A stretch of 64,000 nucleotides of DNA, from NCBI GenBank assembly GCA_030447665.1, contig JAUJOJ010000003.1, positions 125,236 through 189,235 on the forward strand. Direction: 5' to 3'. Below, one piece after another: positions 41,200-50,480 of the stretch; within the stretch, counting starts at the first letter, position 1; every line of letters starts with the position of its first letter. A program made the translations under genes and the position numbers. The notes under the pieces were generated by a model, which did no database searches, was not told the origin of the DNA, and was given only the letters and a program-made list of their open reading frames with translations. The DNA comes from Allosphingosinicella sp. (lineage in GTDB: Bacteria; Pseudomonadota; Alphaproteobacteria; Sphingomonadales; Sphingomonadaceae).

Positions 41200-42684
41200 T
41201 CAAGGCTGCGCTTGTGCGGCGCGTTTCATCCGGACGATCATCTGCCCCTCGTCCACATGGATAGTTACAGGGGCGTCGATCCTGAGCTCGAAACCCTCGG
41301 CGCGAAGGTCCGCCCGTTCCAGCACATGCTCCCCCGGGGCGAGGGCGGTTTTTCCGTTCACAGCCGGAGCTGAAGGGAGGAGCGTCGTATAGCGTTGGTT
41401 CTTCGCCGATGTGTCCGACAGGAACGGCCGGTTCCTGGCTGTCAGTGTCATCGCCGAATGGGTGACGTTGACGAGCTCCGGGCTAGGCAGCGCCAGCTGC
41501 TGGGGCGAGATATGTGCCATGACCCTGGTAGAAAAGCCCATCTTCGGTGCGCCCCCGCCATTCACGATCGGACCTTCGAGCTCGAAGATCACGCGATAGG
41601 GCGCCAGCGCGTAGAATTCATCCACGCTCTTGATCTCGGCCTTCTCGGCCGCCGCTATGCTTGGCCGCAGCCGCGCCAGGCGCTCCTCGTATCCGAAATG
41701 AAGCCGCGCAGCGTCCGCCAGCGCGGCGGTATCCTTGACCTGATCGAATTCGACCCGTTCCGCCAGTAAAGTGTCCAGCGCGGCGCCGGCCTGAACTCTC
41801 GAACGCCAATTCTTGGTGCCGAGCCTGTCCAGTAGATAAGTCATTGCCGCTCCCACGCTGTAGCTGCGGTTGCGGAACCAGACCGTCATATACTGGCCTT
41901 GGTGCGACGCGAGTTGGGATCGCAGCGCCTCGATCAGCATCGCCTTGATCGCAGCTTCTCCGCCACCGAACACCGCCTCCTGGCCCATGATCTGGGCGAA
42001 TTCGGCCGTTCCCTCCGTCCTTTCGAGCCCGCGCTCGGTTTTCCGTACGCTCTCTGGGAGCATCGCCGTCCGCTGGCCCCGCAGGGCCAGATATTGGTGC
42101 AGAAGCGCCTTGGACGAGCGCTTGTCGCCGGACGCGAGCGCGGCCGTGAGCAGGACCCGTTCCGTGTCGGCAGTGGCGGCAAAGGCGGCCCGGTCGGCGA
42201 TCGCCTTGGGGCTCACGAATTCCTGTGTCCCTCTGTTTTTGAATGCGGAGCTCTGGAAGCCGTGGAACTGCTCGTGAAGCATGACCCCAATCGTGGACGA
42301 CAAGCCCTCGCGTTGTGTCATCAGGATCGCGGTGCGGTTCGCGCCAACCGGATAGTCGATCACGAACAACATCTCGACACCCTTTAGCGGCCCCTGATGA
42401 TAGAAAGCGCGGCCCTGAAGCTCCCGCGGGAGGCGATCCGACGGAAGGGCGCGGAAGCCCGGAGGCGCCGGCCCGTGACCGATCAGCAACGCTCCCTGTC
42501 CAGGTGCATGGAGGACGAAATTCTGGTTGCGCGGCCAGTAGCCGGGCCAGATCCTCGCGAGCTTGGAGGCCGCGCCCGAGACCTTCGTAGCGGTCGAGAT
42601 CATCGGCTCGTTCAGGCTCGGCTGCGGCACGGCAGCCTCGGGGGCCGCCGACGCAGCAAAGGCGTAAAGCGCAGCAGCAAGCAT
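41200..42684 (-). CDS. Secreted zincin-like protein (HEXXH), family not recognised
   Basis: 494 residues, intact. Signal peptide MLAAALYAFAASAAPEAAV; GGGAGAG four bases before this ATG chooses it over the one four codons upstream. The core has VMLHEQFHGFQSSAF (HEQFH), and about 90 residues later ERTEGTAEFAQIMG, so Glu could be the third zinc ligand as in gluzincins. A region with LDRLGTKNWRSRVQ resembles peptidase helical parts, and the C-terminal ~150 residues look beta-rich (VNVTHSAMTLTARNRPF, IDAPVTIHVDEGQMIVRM). Probably a periplasmic or surface metallopeptidase; substrate unknown. Confidence 0.65.
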   Translation of the reverse strand: MLAAALYAFAASAAPEAAVPQPSLNEPMISTATKVSGAASKLARIWPGYWPRNQNFVLHAPGQGALLIGHGPAPPGFRALPSDRLPRELQGRAFYHQGPLKGVEMLFVIDYPVGANRTAILMTQREGLSSTIGVMLHEQFHGFQSSAFKNRGTQEFVSPKAIADRAAFAATADTERVLLTAALASGDKRSSKALLHQYLALRGQRTAMLPESVRKTERGLERTEGTAEFAQIMGQEAVFGGGEAAIKAMLIEALRSQLASHQGQYMTVWFRNRSYSVGAAMTYLLDRLGTKNWRSRVQAGAALDTLLAERVEFDQVKDTAALADAARLHFGYEERLARLRPSIAAAEKAEIKSVDEFYALAPYRVIFELEGPIVNGGGAPKMGFSTRVMAHISPQQLALPSPELVNVTHSAMTLTARNRPFLSDTSAKNQRYTTLLPSAPAVNGKTALAPGEHVLERADLRAEGFELRIDAPVTIHVDEGQMIVRMKRAAQAQP

Positions 42685-42836
42685 GATCTCTCCCATGGGG
42701 CCCGCGATGCAAGCGGTCCAGGATAAGGCTGCCGTTCCGAAAGCAGCAACAGAAAGGTGGAATTACCCAAATTTAACCAAAACCGGGCCAGAACGGCTGC
42801 CAGACGCCAGCGGCGTTGCGAGGAGCCTGCCCCCAG

Positions 42837-43962
42837 ATGTATCATGCCGCTCTTGCAGTCGATCCCGAAAGGGGCATCGAAGAGGCGCCGCTCGAGCTCG
42901 CGGTCATCATCCCGACCTTCAATGAAGCGGAGAACGTCCCGAAGCTGCTTGAACTTCTGGGTGAGGCGCTGCGGGGGATCGTCTGGGAAGCGATCTTCGT
43001 CGACGACAATTCGGCCGATGGCACTGCCGACCTGATCCGCGCCATCGGTCGTAACAACATCCGGGTGCGCGTGCTGGAGCGGCTGGGCCGCCGCGGGCTC
43101 TCCACCGCCGTCATCGAGGGAATGATGGCGACGTCCGCGCCGATGCTTGCCGTCATCGACGCCGATCTGCAGCACGACGAAACGCTTCTCCCAAGGCTCT
43201 ATGCGGCTGTGCGCGCTGGCGCCGATCTGGCGGTCGGCTCGCGTTATGTGGGCAGCGGCGGGGTCGGGGAATGGGACACGCGCCGCCAGTCTGTCAGCCG
43301 CGGCGCCACCTGGCTTGCGCAACGCATTCTCAAGACCCCGCTCACCGACCCGATGAGCGGCTTCTTCGTGATTTCTCGCGATGCGCTCAAGCCTCGCTGC
43401 CGCGCGCTCTCGGGCGGCGGCTTCAAGATCCTCCTCGATATCGCCGCCTCGGCGCCAATGCCGCTCAAGGTGGTCGAGCTTTCCTATGTTTTCCGAACGC
43501 GCGTGGCGGAGAAAGCAAGCTCGGCACCATGGTCATGGCCGAATATGCCAAGCTGCTCGCGGACAAGGCGATCGGGCATATCGTGCCGATCCGGCTGCTC
43601 ATGTTCCTGATCGTCGGCGGCATCGGCGTCGCGGTGCATCTCGGGATCCTGGGCGGGCTGCTGCTCACCGGCGGGGTTAGTTTCGCCGTGGCGCAAGCAA
43701 TTGCCGTCTGGGGGCGATGACCTTCAACTTCGGCCTCCACAACATCTTCACCTACAGCGACAGGCGCCTCCGGGGTGTTCGGCTGATCACCGGCCTTTTC
43801 AGCTTCTATGCGGTCTGCATGGTCGGCGCTGCGGCGAATGTGGGCGTCGGCGCCTATATTCACGGCCGCGATCACAGCTGGTGGCTGGCCGGCGTCGCTG
43901 GGGCGCTGATCGGAGCGGTCTGGAACTTCGCGGCCTCGTCTGCGATCACCTGGCGCCGCTGA
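42837..43962 (+). CDS. GT2 glycosyltransferase fused to GtrA-like membrane domain, two frameshifts
   Basis: Polyprenyl-phosphate sugar transferase of the dolichol-phosphate-mannose-synthase type. GT-A part: VIIPTFNEAENVPKLLELLG, FVDDNSADGTADLI, AVIDADLQHDETLLPRLY, GSRYVGSGGVGEWDT, TDPMSGFFVISRDAL. A missing base near 43508 precedes ESKLGTMVMAEYAKLLADKA; the GtrA part (IRLLMFLIVGGIGVAVHLGI) is split again by a missing G at 43711-43715, then MTFNFGLHNIFTYSDRRLRG and two last helices. Together this makes a flippase-linked prenyl-sugar synthase. Starts a cluster with a polytopic protein and a PilZ protein. Confidence 0.83.
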
Positions 43963-43965
43963 GCG

Positions 43966-45011
43966 ATGGGCGCCTCAAGCAGCCGCTTCTCGGACCTTCC
44001 CGCCTGGGCGGCGCGGCTGCTGTTGATGTCGTTCCTGCTGATCTCCTTCGTGGGAGCGGCGATCACGGTCCAGCCGTCGGCAAGCCCAAGCCAGCGCTGC
44101 GGCCGTCGATCTCACCGACACCGATCTGGCGCTGTACCAGGCAATCGCCGCGAGAGTCGGAGCAGGGAGGGCTATTACGCTGCAGCTGTGACCGAGCAGC
44201 GCGCCCGCGACTATCCCCTCCGGCCCATCTTCACCGTTCGGCTGCCGACGCTCGCCTGGACCGTGGGCACGCTCGGGCCTGAAGGTGCTGCCCTGCTCCT
44301 CAGGCTGCTGATGATCGCGGCGATTGCCGCGCTGACCTTCCGGCTGAGGGGCATCGCCGGATCGCGTGTCGCCTGGGGCGTCGCGGCTCTCCTCGGCGCC
44401 GGCAGCATGGCGCTGCTGACCGTGCCCGCCATGACCTTTTGGCATGAAAGCTGGGCCGCGCGCTGATCGTCCTGTCGATCTCCCTGCGCTCGTCTGGACG
44501 GTGGATGGCGGCCTCCTATTCGGCCTGATTGCCGTGCTCGTCCGCGAGCTGGCGCTTCCTTTCTCTGCGTCATGGCTGCGCTCGCCTGGCGAGAGGGAAA
44601 GCGGGTGGAAGCCGGCGGCTGGGCGGCAGCCATTCTGATCTTCTTCCTGGTCCTGGTCGCGCACGCGGCAGCGCTTGCCGGATATGTGACCGGCGAGGAT
44701 CCTTCGCCCGGTTGGTCCGGCGCGGGCGGCTGGCCGTTCGTGCTCGCGATGGTGCAACGCTGCACTCTTCCTTTTCCTGCCGCTGCCGGTGATTATGGTC
44801 CTGGTTCCGCTTGCCCTGCTCGGCTGGGCTGGGCCGAGGAGCGCGACGGGGAGAGCGGATCGCGCTTCTGCTGATCGGCTACACCGCCGGGTTCATGCTC
44901 GTCGGCCGCCCCGACAACCTTTATTGGGCTATTCTGATCGCGCCGCTGCTTCCGGTCGGCCTCGCCGCGCCGGGTGCTGTGCGACCTGGTCAGCTGCACA
45001 GGATTTCTTAA
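43966..45011 (+). CDS. Polytopic membrane protein, possible GT-C glycosyltransferase, frameshifted
   Basis: Four bases after the GT2-GtrA stop. Hydrophobic segments in successive frames: LLLMSFLLISFVGAAITV; LRLLMIAAIAALTFRLRGIA; LIAVLVRELALPF; WAAAILIFFLVLVAHAAALA; PVIMVLVPLALLGWAG; PDNLYWAILIAPLLPVGLAA. YPLRPIFTVRLPTLAWTVG and MTFWHESWAG recall GT-C enzymes that use prenyl-phosphate sugars, which fits the neighbour. At least three indels. Function inferred from context only. Confidence 0.5.
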
Positions 45012-45059
45012 CCGAAGGCGCTCTAGGATGGCGGGTTAAACTAACCTTTGGAGGCTTCC

Positions 45060-45772
45060 ATGTTTGAGGCGCTCATTCGCAGAATAATCGGCCGCGGCGC
45101 CTGCAGCGCCGATGAATTCGCCGAGGAATCCACCCTCTTCACGCTTTCCACGGAAGTGCCGCGGCCGACCGAACGCGCACGGCGGAGCGGGTGCACACGA
45201 TCCTCCCGGTGGCGAAGCTCGTTACCGGCGAAGCGAATCTTTTTGCCGGATCAAGAACATCTCGGCGGGCGGGCCTGATGGCCGAAGTCGGAACAGCAGC
45301 GCCGGTCGACACGAAGGTCTGGATCGAGCTCAACTCGGAGCAGCGTATTCCGGGGATGATCGTCTGGACCCGCGCCGGATCCGTTGGCGTGAAATTCGAG
45401 CAGGATGTGGATCTGCGCGAGCTTCTGCGCCAATCGGAAGCCGCGCCGGGGCTTCCAACCGCGTCCGCCGCGGCTGGAAGCGACCTGCGGCGCGACCGTT
45501 CAGATCGGCAAGCTTTACCACAAGGTGGAGGTGCGGGACATTTCGCTCGGCGGAATGAAGGTGGCCCTCAACGACTGGCAATGCACCGGCAAGGCCGTGA
45601 TAGTCACGATCGAAAGCCTCGGCCTGTCCAGGGCAAGGTGCGCTGGTACAAGAGCGGCTTTGCCGGGATCGTGTTCGACAAGCCGCTCGGCTTCGAGGAG
45701 CTTGCCGAATGGATGGGCAAAAGGCTCGAAGTGGCGAGCCTGCGCACCGGCGCCTGGGACCGGAACCGCTAA
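45060..45772 (+). CDS. Double PilZ-domain protein, frameshifted
   Basis: Two c-di-GMP-binding PilZ-like domains. Pieces: MFEALIRRIIGRGACSADEF; VHTILPVAKLVTGEANLF followed in another frame by RIKNISAGG; then GLMAEVGTAAPVDTKVWIEL and VWTRAGSVGVKFEQDVD; second domain CGATVQIGKLYHKVEVRDIS-LGGMKV and VQGKVRWYKSGFAGIVFDKP. The (D/N)xSxxGG patterns are the PilZ signature; the RxxxR arginines are weak in the first domain. At least four indels. TTGGAGG precedes the ATG. Confidence 0.7.
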
Positions 45773-45831
45773 ATCGACGCCCATGGCGAAGCCAAGTCAT
45801 CAGCAGGTCAAGGTGGGCTGCGCAGCCTTGT

Positions 45832-46539
45832 CTAATTCCGGCTGCGCGTCAGCGGCACGAACACGACCGGGAGAATTTGCCGCTTGTTGATGCGGCCCCT
45901 CCTGTCCTTCTCGACGACGGTCAGATCGAGGCTGTTCCGGCTCCTGCCGACGGGGATCACCATGCGCCCGCCGGGTCGGAGCTGGTCGATCAGCGGCTGG
46001 GGCAGATGATCGGCGCCCGCGGTGACGATGATCCGGTCGAACGGCGCATGCTCGGGCCAGCCGGCATAGCCGTCGCCCGCCCGGACGGTGACGTTGGCAT
46101 AGCCGAGCTCCGCAAGGCGGCGGGATGCCTGCTTCGCGAGCGGCTCCACGATCTCGATCGTGTAGACCTGGCGCACCAGCGGCGACAGCACCGCCGCCTG
46201 GTATCCCGATCCGGTCCCTACCTCGAGCACGACATGGTCCGGCTCGACCTTCAGCAGGTCCGTCATCAGCGCGACGATATAGGGCTGTGAGATGGTCTGC
46301 TCGTAGCCGATCGGCAGGCCGTGTTCCGATAGGCGCTGCCGCGGACCTCCTCGGGGACGAGCAGGTGCCGCGGAGCCTCCGCATGACGCGAAGCACCTTC
46401 AGATCGATGCTCCTGCGGCCGGTCGGCCCCGCCGTCGCGGCGAGATTCTCAATGGTGAGGACCATCAGCTCGCGCTCCTGGCCCGCTCCGCCACGGCGGG
46501 CGGGGCGGTGAGGGCCAGCATCAGCAGGAGGCCGAGCAT
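45832..46539 (-). CDS. pcm: Protein-L-isoaspartate O-methyltransferase, probably exported, frameshifted
   Basis: Repairs isoaspartyl residues by SAM-dependent methylation. SAM motif I: VLEVGTGSGYQAAVLSPL; YTIEIVEPLAKQASRRL; AGDGYAGWPEHAPFDRIIVT; LIDQLRPGGRMVIPVG. The N-terminus from MVLTIENLAATAGPTGRRS needs indels near 46350 and 46300. Just upstream, a signal peptide [19 protein letters not shown] ends out of frame one base before joining it, so the intact product would be periplasmic. Its ATG overlaps the stop of the erythromycin-esterase gene (TGATG). Confidence 0.75.
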
Positions 46540-47894
46540 CAGCGGAGCGGGGTCACCGCGCGCGTGCGATCGAAGAAGATGATCGCGTCGAACTGGTGCG
46601 AAATGCGCGCCTCGAAATAGTGGCTCTGCCGCTCGCTTTGCGGCAGGTAGACGACCCCGATCGCCCGTTCCAGCCGAGGCTCGCCGAAGCGCCGGGCCAG
46701 ATCCTTGTTGCCACGCAGGATGAGGAAAAGGCCGGAACGCCGCCTTGATGGAAGACGTCGGAATAGCTCCCGGGGAGTGCCGGCCGCACGTCGTAGACGC
46801 GGCCAGGCATGTCCCACTCGGGGGCGGCGAAGACCTGGCCGGTATAAGTGAAGAAGCCGACCAGGAAGGCCGCATCGCGATGACGTTGCCGCATCAGCTG
46901 GCCGAGGTTGAGCTCGCCCCGGTTGGCGGCGAAGGTCGCGCGCGCGTCGCCGGCATGCGTGTTGTGGCCCCAGACCGCGACCTTGCCCGGGCGGCCGCTC
47001 TGCCGGCCGACATGCTCTGCAATCTCCTCCACGTTACGCGCCATATGCTGGTCGCGCACGTTCCACGCCAACGAGCCGGCATAAACCGTACGGAAATATT
47101 CCTCTCCTGCGGCGGCGGACGCCGCGCTGCGGACGGCGGCGAAATGCTGCTCGGCGTCGGCCGGCGCCTCCGGCCAGGGAATTCGCGCCATCTCCGCAAC
47201 CACGGCGGCGGCCTCCTCCTGGCACGATCGTACCGCGCGGCGGCCGCCGCGCCATAAGCATGAGTGTCGCGCCGATAGGGCGCGAAGCAGCGATATTCCC
47301 GGCGTGCACGCTCTGCCGCCGCCGGGTTCACCCGCGCCAGATAGTCGACGGCCGCGTCGGCCGCGTCGAACAGGTCGTAAACGTCCATCCATAGACGCCG
47401 ACGCGCGTTCCTCGGGCTGGCCCATGTTCCAGGTTCGCAGCCGATCGATGAAGTCGCGGAATTCGGCATTGCGCCACATCCACTGGGGAAAGTTCCTGTA
47501 CCCGGCGAGCGCCTGCTCGGCTGTTTTCGGGGCCGAGCCCGCGGACATAGCGGTTCACGCGATTGGTGGCCGACCAGTCCCCCTCGATCGCCACCGCTCG
47601 AACCCGAGCTCCCGGATCAGCCGGTCGGAAATCCGCCCGCGCTCACGATAATATTCGTGCGTGCCGTGGGTCGATTCTCCCAGCAGCACGAAACGAGCGC
47701 CCTGAGCCGCTTGAACAATAGTGTCGTGATCGGCGCCGTCGCCGCCGATCGGCACGGCAGACCTCGCCCAATCTGGCGATCCCCCGGCTGCACCGGGACG
47801 CACCCGAGCCGTTTCCTCCGCGCTCTTGATCCTGGCTCGTCGGTCCCGCCGCCGCACAGGCGGAGAGGGCCAGCAGGCCGGCGAGGATTGCCAC
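46539..47894 (-). CDS. Erythromycin esterase family lipoprotein, frameshifted
   Basis: Family EreA/EreB (DUF2215-type hydrolases with His/Glu catalysis). GTG start gives lipobox signal [13 protein letters not shown]. Then [20 protein letters not shown] (the characteristic motif), [11 protein letters not shown] and [16 protein letters not shown] in the next frame, [56 protein letters not shown], and a last frame ending [15 protein letters not shown]. Five or more indels. Many relatives do not hydrolyse macrolides; periplasmic lipid anchoring suggests an envelope role. Coupled to pcm by TGATG. Confidence 0.75.
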
Positions 47895-47958
47895 GAGGGA
47901 TTTCGGCGGCTGAATATGACAGCACTCCTGCTGCGGGGTTGCTGGAGCGTCCCGCCCG

Positions 47959-48131
47959 TTAAATGGTGAGTGGCTTCCGGGCCTCACAGGCAGATCGCCG
48001 TGGATCAGGTCAAGATAGGCGGACGCCATCTGATAATGAGCGAACGGCACGGGCGTGCCGTGAGCGCGTTGCGCCAGCTCAATTTCAGTCTCGGCCCTGC
48101 GTTCGTAATAATCGAGTTCTTCGCGCGACAT
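47959..48131 (-). CDS. Small hypothetical protein, 3' end uncertain
   Basis: Starts MSREELDYYERRAETEIEL and continues AQRAHGTPVPFAHYQMASAY then LDLIHG, a short helical protein of ~50-57 residues. The zero frame runs on into the erythromycin-esterase leader; one base shift gives a TAA at 47959, used here as the likely end. Similar short proteins occur in sphingomonads (memory). Function unknown. Confidence 0.5.
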
Positions 48132-48316
48132 TCGCGTTTCTTTCTCCTGGTGGAGAGGCGTCGCCGGAGCGGCTTGGCCTCATCGCGACACACGAGAAAA
48201 CGAGAAACGCCCATCCGGCGTTCCTGAAAAACACGTTAACCTGGATCATTTCGGTAAAGGAATTGCCGCGCACACCCGCCGAAAAACGGTGCCGAGCGGC
48301 ACCTATCCGATCCAGC

Positions 48317-48970
48317 CTATCTGACCCGGGGCCGCCGGGCGGCAGCGGCGGCGGTGGCCGCCGGTCGCGCCGGGGCATCTGCGCCTGATAAGCGACGCCG
48401 CAATGATCGACGACGCAATAAATCCCGGATTGGAGGGCTTGCCGCAGAAGTGGAAGTCGGGCTCGCCCGGATGGCCGATCGGCCACTTGCAGATCCGCTC
48501 GTTGAGATCGAGCAGGCTCGTCTTGCCGGCAACCTCGGCGCTCGGCTTGGCCGGCACCAGGCGGCGGGGCGGAGCAGGGGGATCGGCGCCTGCTGCTCGT
48601 GCGGCGTCTGGCGAAGGAAGCCGCCGGGCCCGACGGACACGATCCTCGGCTCGGGCGCGGCAGCCTCTCGTTCGGGTTGCCGCTGCGGGTTGCTGAGCCG
48701 GGGCGGGCGCCGCGGCCGGCTTAGTCTTCGTCTTCGTCTTCGGTGGAGCCGGCGCTTCTTCCTGAGCCTCCGCTTCTCTTCCTGGACGGCTGCGGGGGAC
48801 GTGTCGTTCGGCCTTACCGGTGACGGACGGGATTGCAGACCCAGCCGATGCGCCTTGCCGATGACGGCATTGCGCGAGACGCCGCCGAGCTCGTCCGCGA
48901 TCTGGCTGGCCGTCATGCCCTTCGACCAGAGCTCCTTCAGGCGCTCGATGCGCTCGTCCGTCCACGACAT
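48317..48970 (-). CDS. gcrA: GcrA family cell-cycle regulator, frameshifted
   Basis: Alphaproteobacterial regulator that binds RNA polymerase sigma70 domain 2 and methylated GANTC promoters. N-terminal HTH: SWTDERIERLKELWSKGMTA then SQIADELGGVSRNAVIGKAH and RLGLQ. The middle is a Lys/Pro/Ala linker with an indel. The C-terminal sigma-interacting domain is in other frames: LLDLNERICKWPIGHPGEPD, FHFCGKPSNPGF, then YCVVDHCGVAYQAQMPRRDR. The expected end GGPRVR lies at 48319. At least three indels. Strong marker of class. Confidence 0.88.
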   Translation of the reverse strand: MSWTDERIERLKELWSKGMTASQIADELGGVSRNAVIGKAHRLGLQSRPSPVRPNDTSPAAVQEEKRRLRKKRRLHRRRRRRLSRPRRPPRLSNPQRQPEREAAAPEPRIVSVGPGGFLRQTPHEQQAPIPLLRPAAWCRPSRAPRLPARRACSISTSGSASGRSAIRASPTSTSAASPPIRDLLRRRSLRRRLSGADAPARPAATAAAAARRPRVR

Positions 48971-49033
48971 CTGGTTTCCTCAAGGCTTCACGGCTTGCGG
49001 CCCACTGTGGCGTCTGCCTTTAGCGACGGCGCC

Positions 49034-49854
49034 ATGAACGACAGCCTTCTCAGCAGGTTCGGACCGACCCTGGCGTCCCGGTTTTCACGAGCGTCAATTG
49101 GGGCGGCCTCAAGACCCTCTATTTGAAGGAGGTGAGCGTTTCTTTGGTGCAGCTCCAGACGATCTGGGCGCCGGCGATCACGACGCTGCTTTTCCTGGTG
49201 ATTTTCACCGTCGCGTTGGGCGGAGCAGGCGCATGGTAATGGGCTTGCCGTTCGCCGATTTCCTCGCGCCGGGCCTCATCATCATGGGGATGCTCCAGAA
49301 CGCTTTCGCCAATTCGAGCTTCTCGCTGCTCGTCGGCAAGATCCAGGGCACTATCGTCGATTATCTGATGCCGCCGCTGTCGACTGGCGAGCTCATCGCC
49401 GGCCTTATCGGCGCCTCCATCACGCGCCTTCCTGGTCGGCTTCGCGGTCTGGCTCGCCATGCTGCTCTGGCCGGGCGTGCACGTGACGCCCAGCCACCCG
49501 CTGGCGATCTTCTGGTTCGGGCTGATGGGCAGCATGATGCTCGCCTTCCTCGGCCTGCTGACCTCGATCTGGGCGGAGAAGTTCGACCATGCGGCCGCGG
49601 TGACGAGCTTCGTGGTGGCGCCGCTCTCCTTGCTCTCCGGCACCTTCTACTCGATCGAAAGCCTGTCGCCCGTCTTCCGCGCGATCAGCCATGCAAATCC
49701 GTTCTTCTACGTTATCTCGGGCTTCCGCTACGGATTTCTCGAAGTTGCCGATTCTCCGGTGACGTTCGGCGGCGTTCTCCTCCTGGCGATCAATCTGGCG
49801 CTCGGGACCCTTTGCTATCTGCTGATCGGCAAGGGCTGGAAGCTCAAGAGCTGA
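49034..49854 (+). CDS. ABC-2 type transporter permease, frameshifted
   Basis: Membrane subunit of an exporter (polysaccharide, drug or lipid). N-terminus MNDSLLSRFGPTLA, then VNWGGLKTLYLKEV region, VQLQTIWAPAITTLLFLVIF, FADFLAPGLIIMGMLQNAFA, GKIQGTIVDYLMPPLS, and after another shift AFLVGFAVWLAMLLWPGVHV, FFYVISGFRYGFLE. Six membrane segments as expected. Three or more indels. The ATPase partner is not in the window. Divergent from gcrA. Confidence 0.82.
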
Positions 49855-49889
49855 CCGAGAGCTGATCCGTTGGCTTAACCATGGCTGTC

Positions 49890-49906
49890 AGGTCCATTCA
49901 GGACCT
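49890..49906 (+). terminator. Short hairpin after ABC permease
   Basis: Six-bp perfect stem AGGTCC/GGACCT with five-base loop, 36 bases after the stop; no U-run. Weak candidate. Confidence 0.25.
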
Positions 49907-49961
49907 TCAAACTCCTGCTCGTATATTCGCATCGGAATGGGGCGAAGTTTGGGGTAAACCG

Positions 49962-50361
49962 ATGCGTAAGTTCTTGATCACCGCAGCATTTCTCTCTGTT
50001 GCCGCCGCCGCGACCGGCTGCGGCGCAATATGACTATGGCCGCTACGACCGCGGCTACGGTCAGGATGACTATGGCCGGTACGACCGCGGCTACGGTCGG
50101 GGCGGCGCTCAGATCGAGCGTCAGCTCGAGCGTCTGCACGACAGGATCGACCGCGCTGCGGATCGCGGCCGCCTTTCGCGCGGCGAAGCCTTCCGCCTGC
50201 AGCGCCAGTTCGACAATATCAGCCGCCGCTACGGCGATTATCGCCGCGACGGCCTTTCAGGCTGGGAATATCAGGATCTGCAGCGCCGCATCGACGACCT
50301 CCGCGCGCGCTTGCGGTTCGAGCGCCAGGATGATCGATACGACCGCGACTATCGCTGGTAA
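49962..50361 (+). CDS. Secreted Tyr/Arg/Asp-repeat protein, one frameshift
   Basis: Signal peptide MRKFLITAAFLSVAAAA, then after an indel near 50020 the mature part with two 12-residue repeats (DYGRYDRGYGQD), and an amphipathic coil: ERQLERLHDRIDRAADRGRL, FRLQRQFDNISRRYGDYRRD, LQRRIDDLRARLRFERQ. Highly charged and probably periplasmic or surface. No named family; the repeat unit is 36 bp and nearly perfect. Two terminators follow. Confidence 0.65.
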
Positions 50362-50370
50362 TCGGCAATC

Positions 50371-50402
50371 GCCGGGCGCCGAATTGACGCGCGGCGCCCG
50401 GC
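50371..50402 (+). terminator. Strong hairpin terminator
   Basis: Eleven-bp perfect GC stem 50371-50381 with 50392-50402, ten-base loop, followed by GAGCTTTATA. Ten bases after the secreted repeat-protein gene. Confidence 0.65.
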
Positions 50403-50422
50403 CGAGCTTTATAGGACCTCAG

Positions 50423-50446
50423 AGGCGGCCGTGAAGGTCGCCTTTT
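50423..50446 (+). terminator. Second rho-independent terminator
   Basis: Eight-bp stem with one G-U pair (50423-50430 with 50436-50443) followed directly by TTTT. Insulates the aminotransferase gene from upstream transcription. Confidence 0.6.
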
Positions 50447-50480
50447 CGCATTGAAAACTGACGCCCGAGGACCGAGAGCC

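Noticed and set aside
50030-50434. Thr/Ala/Ser-rich 134-residue ORF
   Set aside because: Frame shift product of the Tyr/Arg-rich repeat gene.
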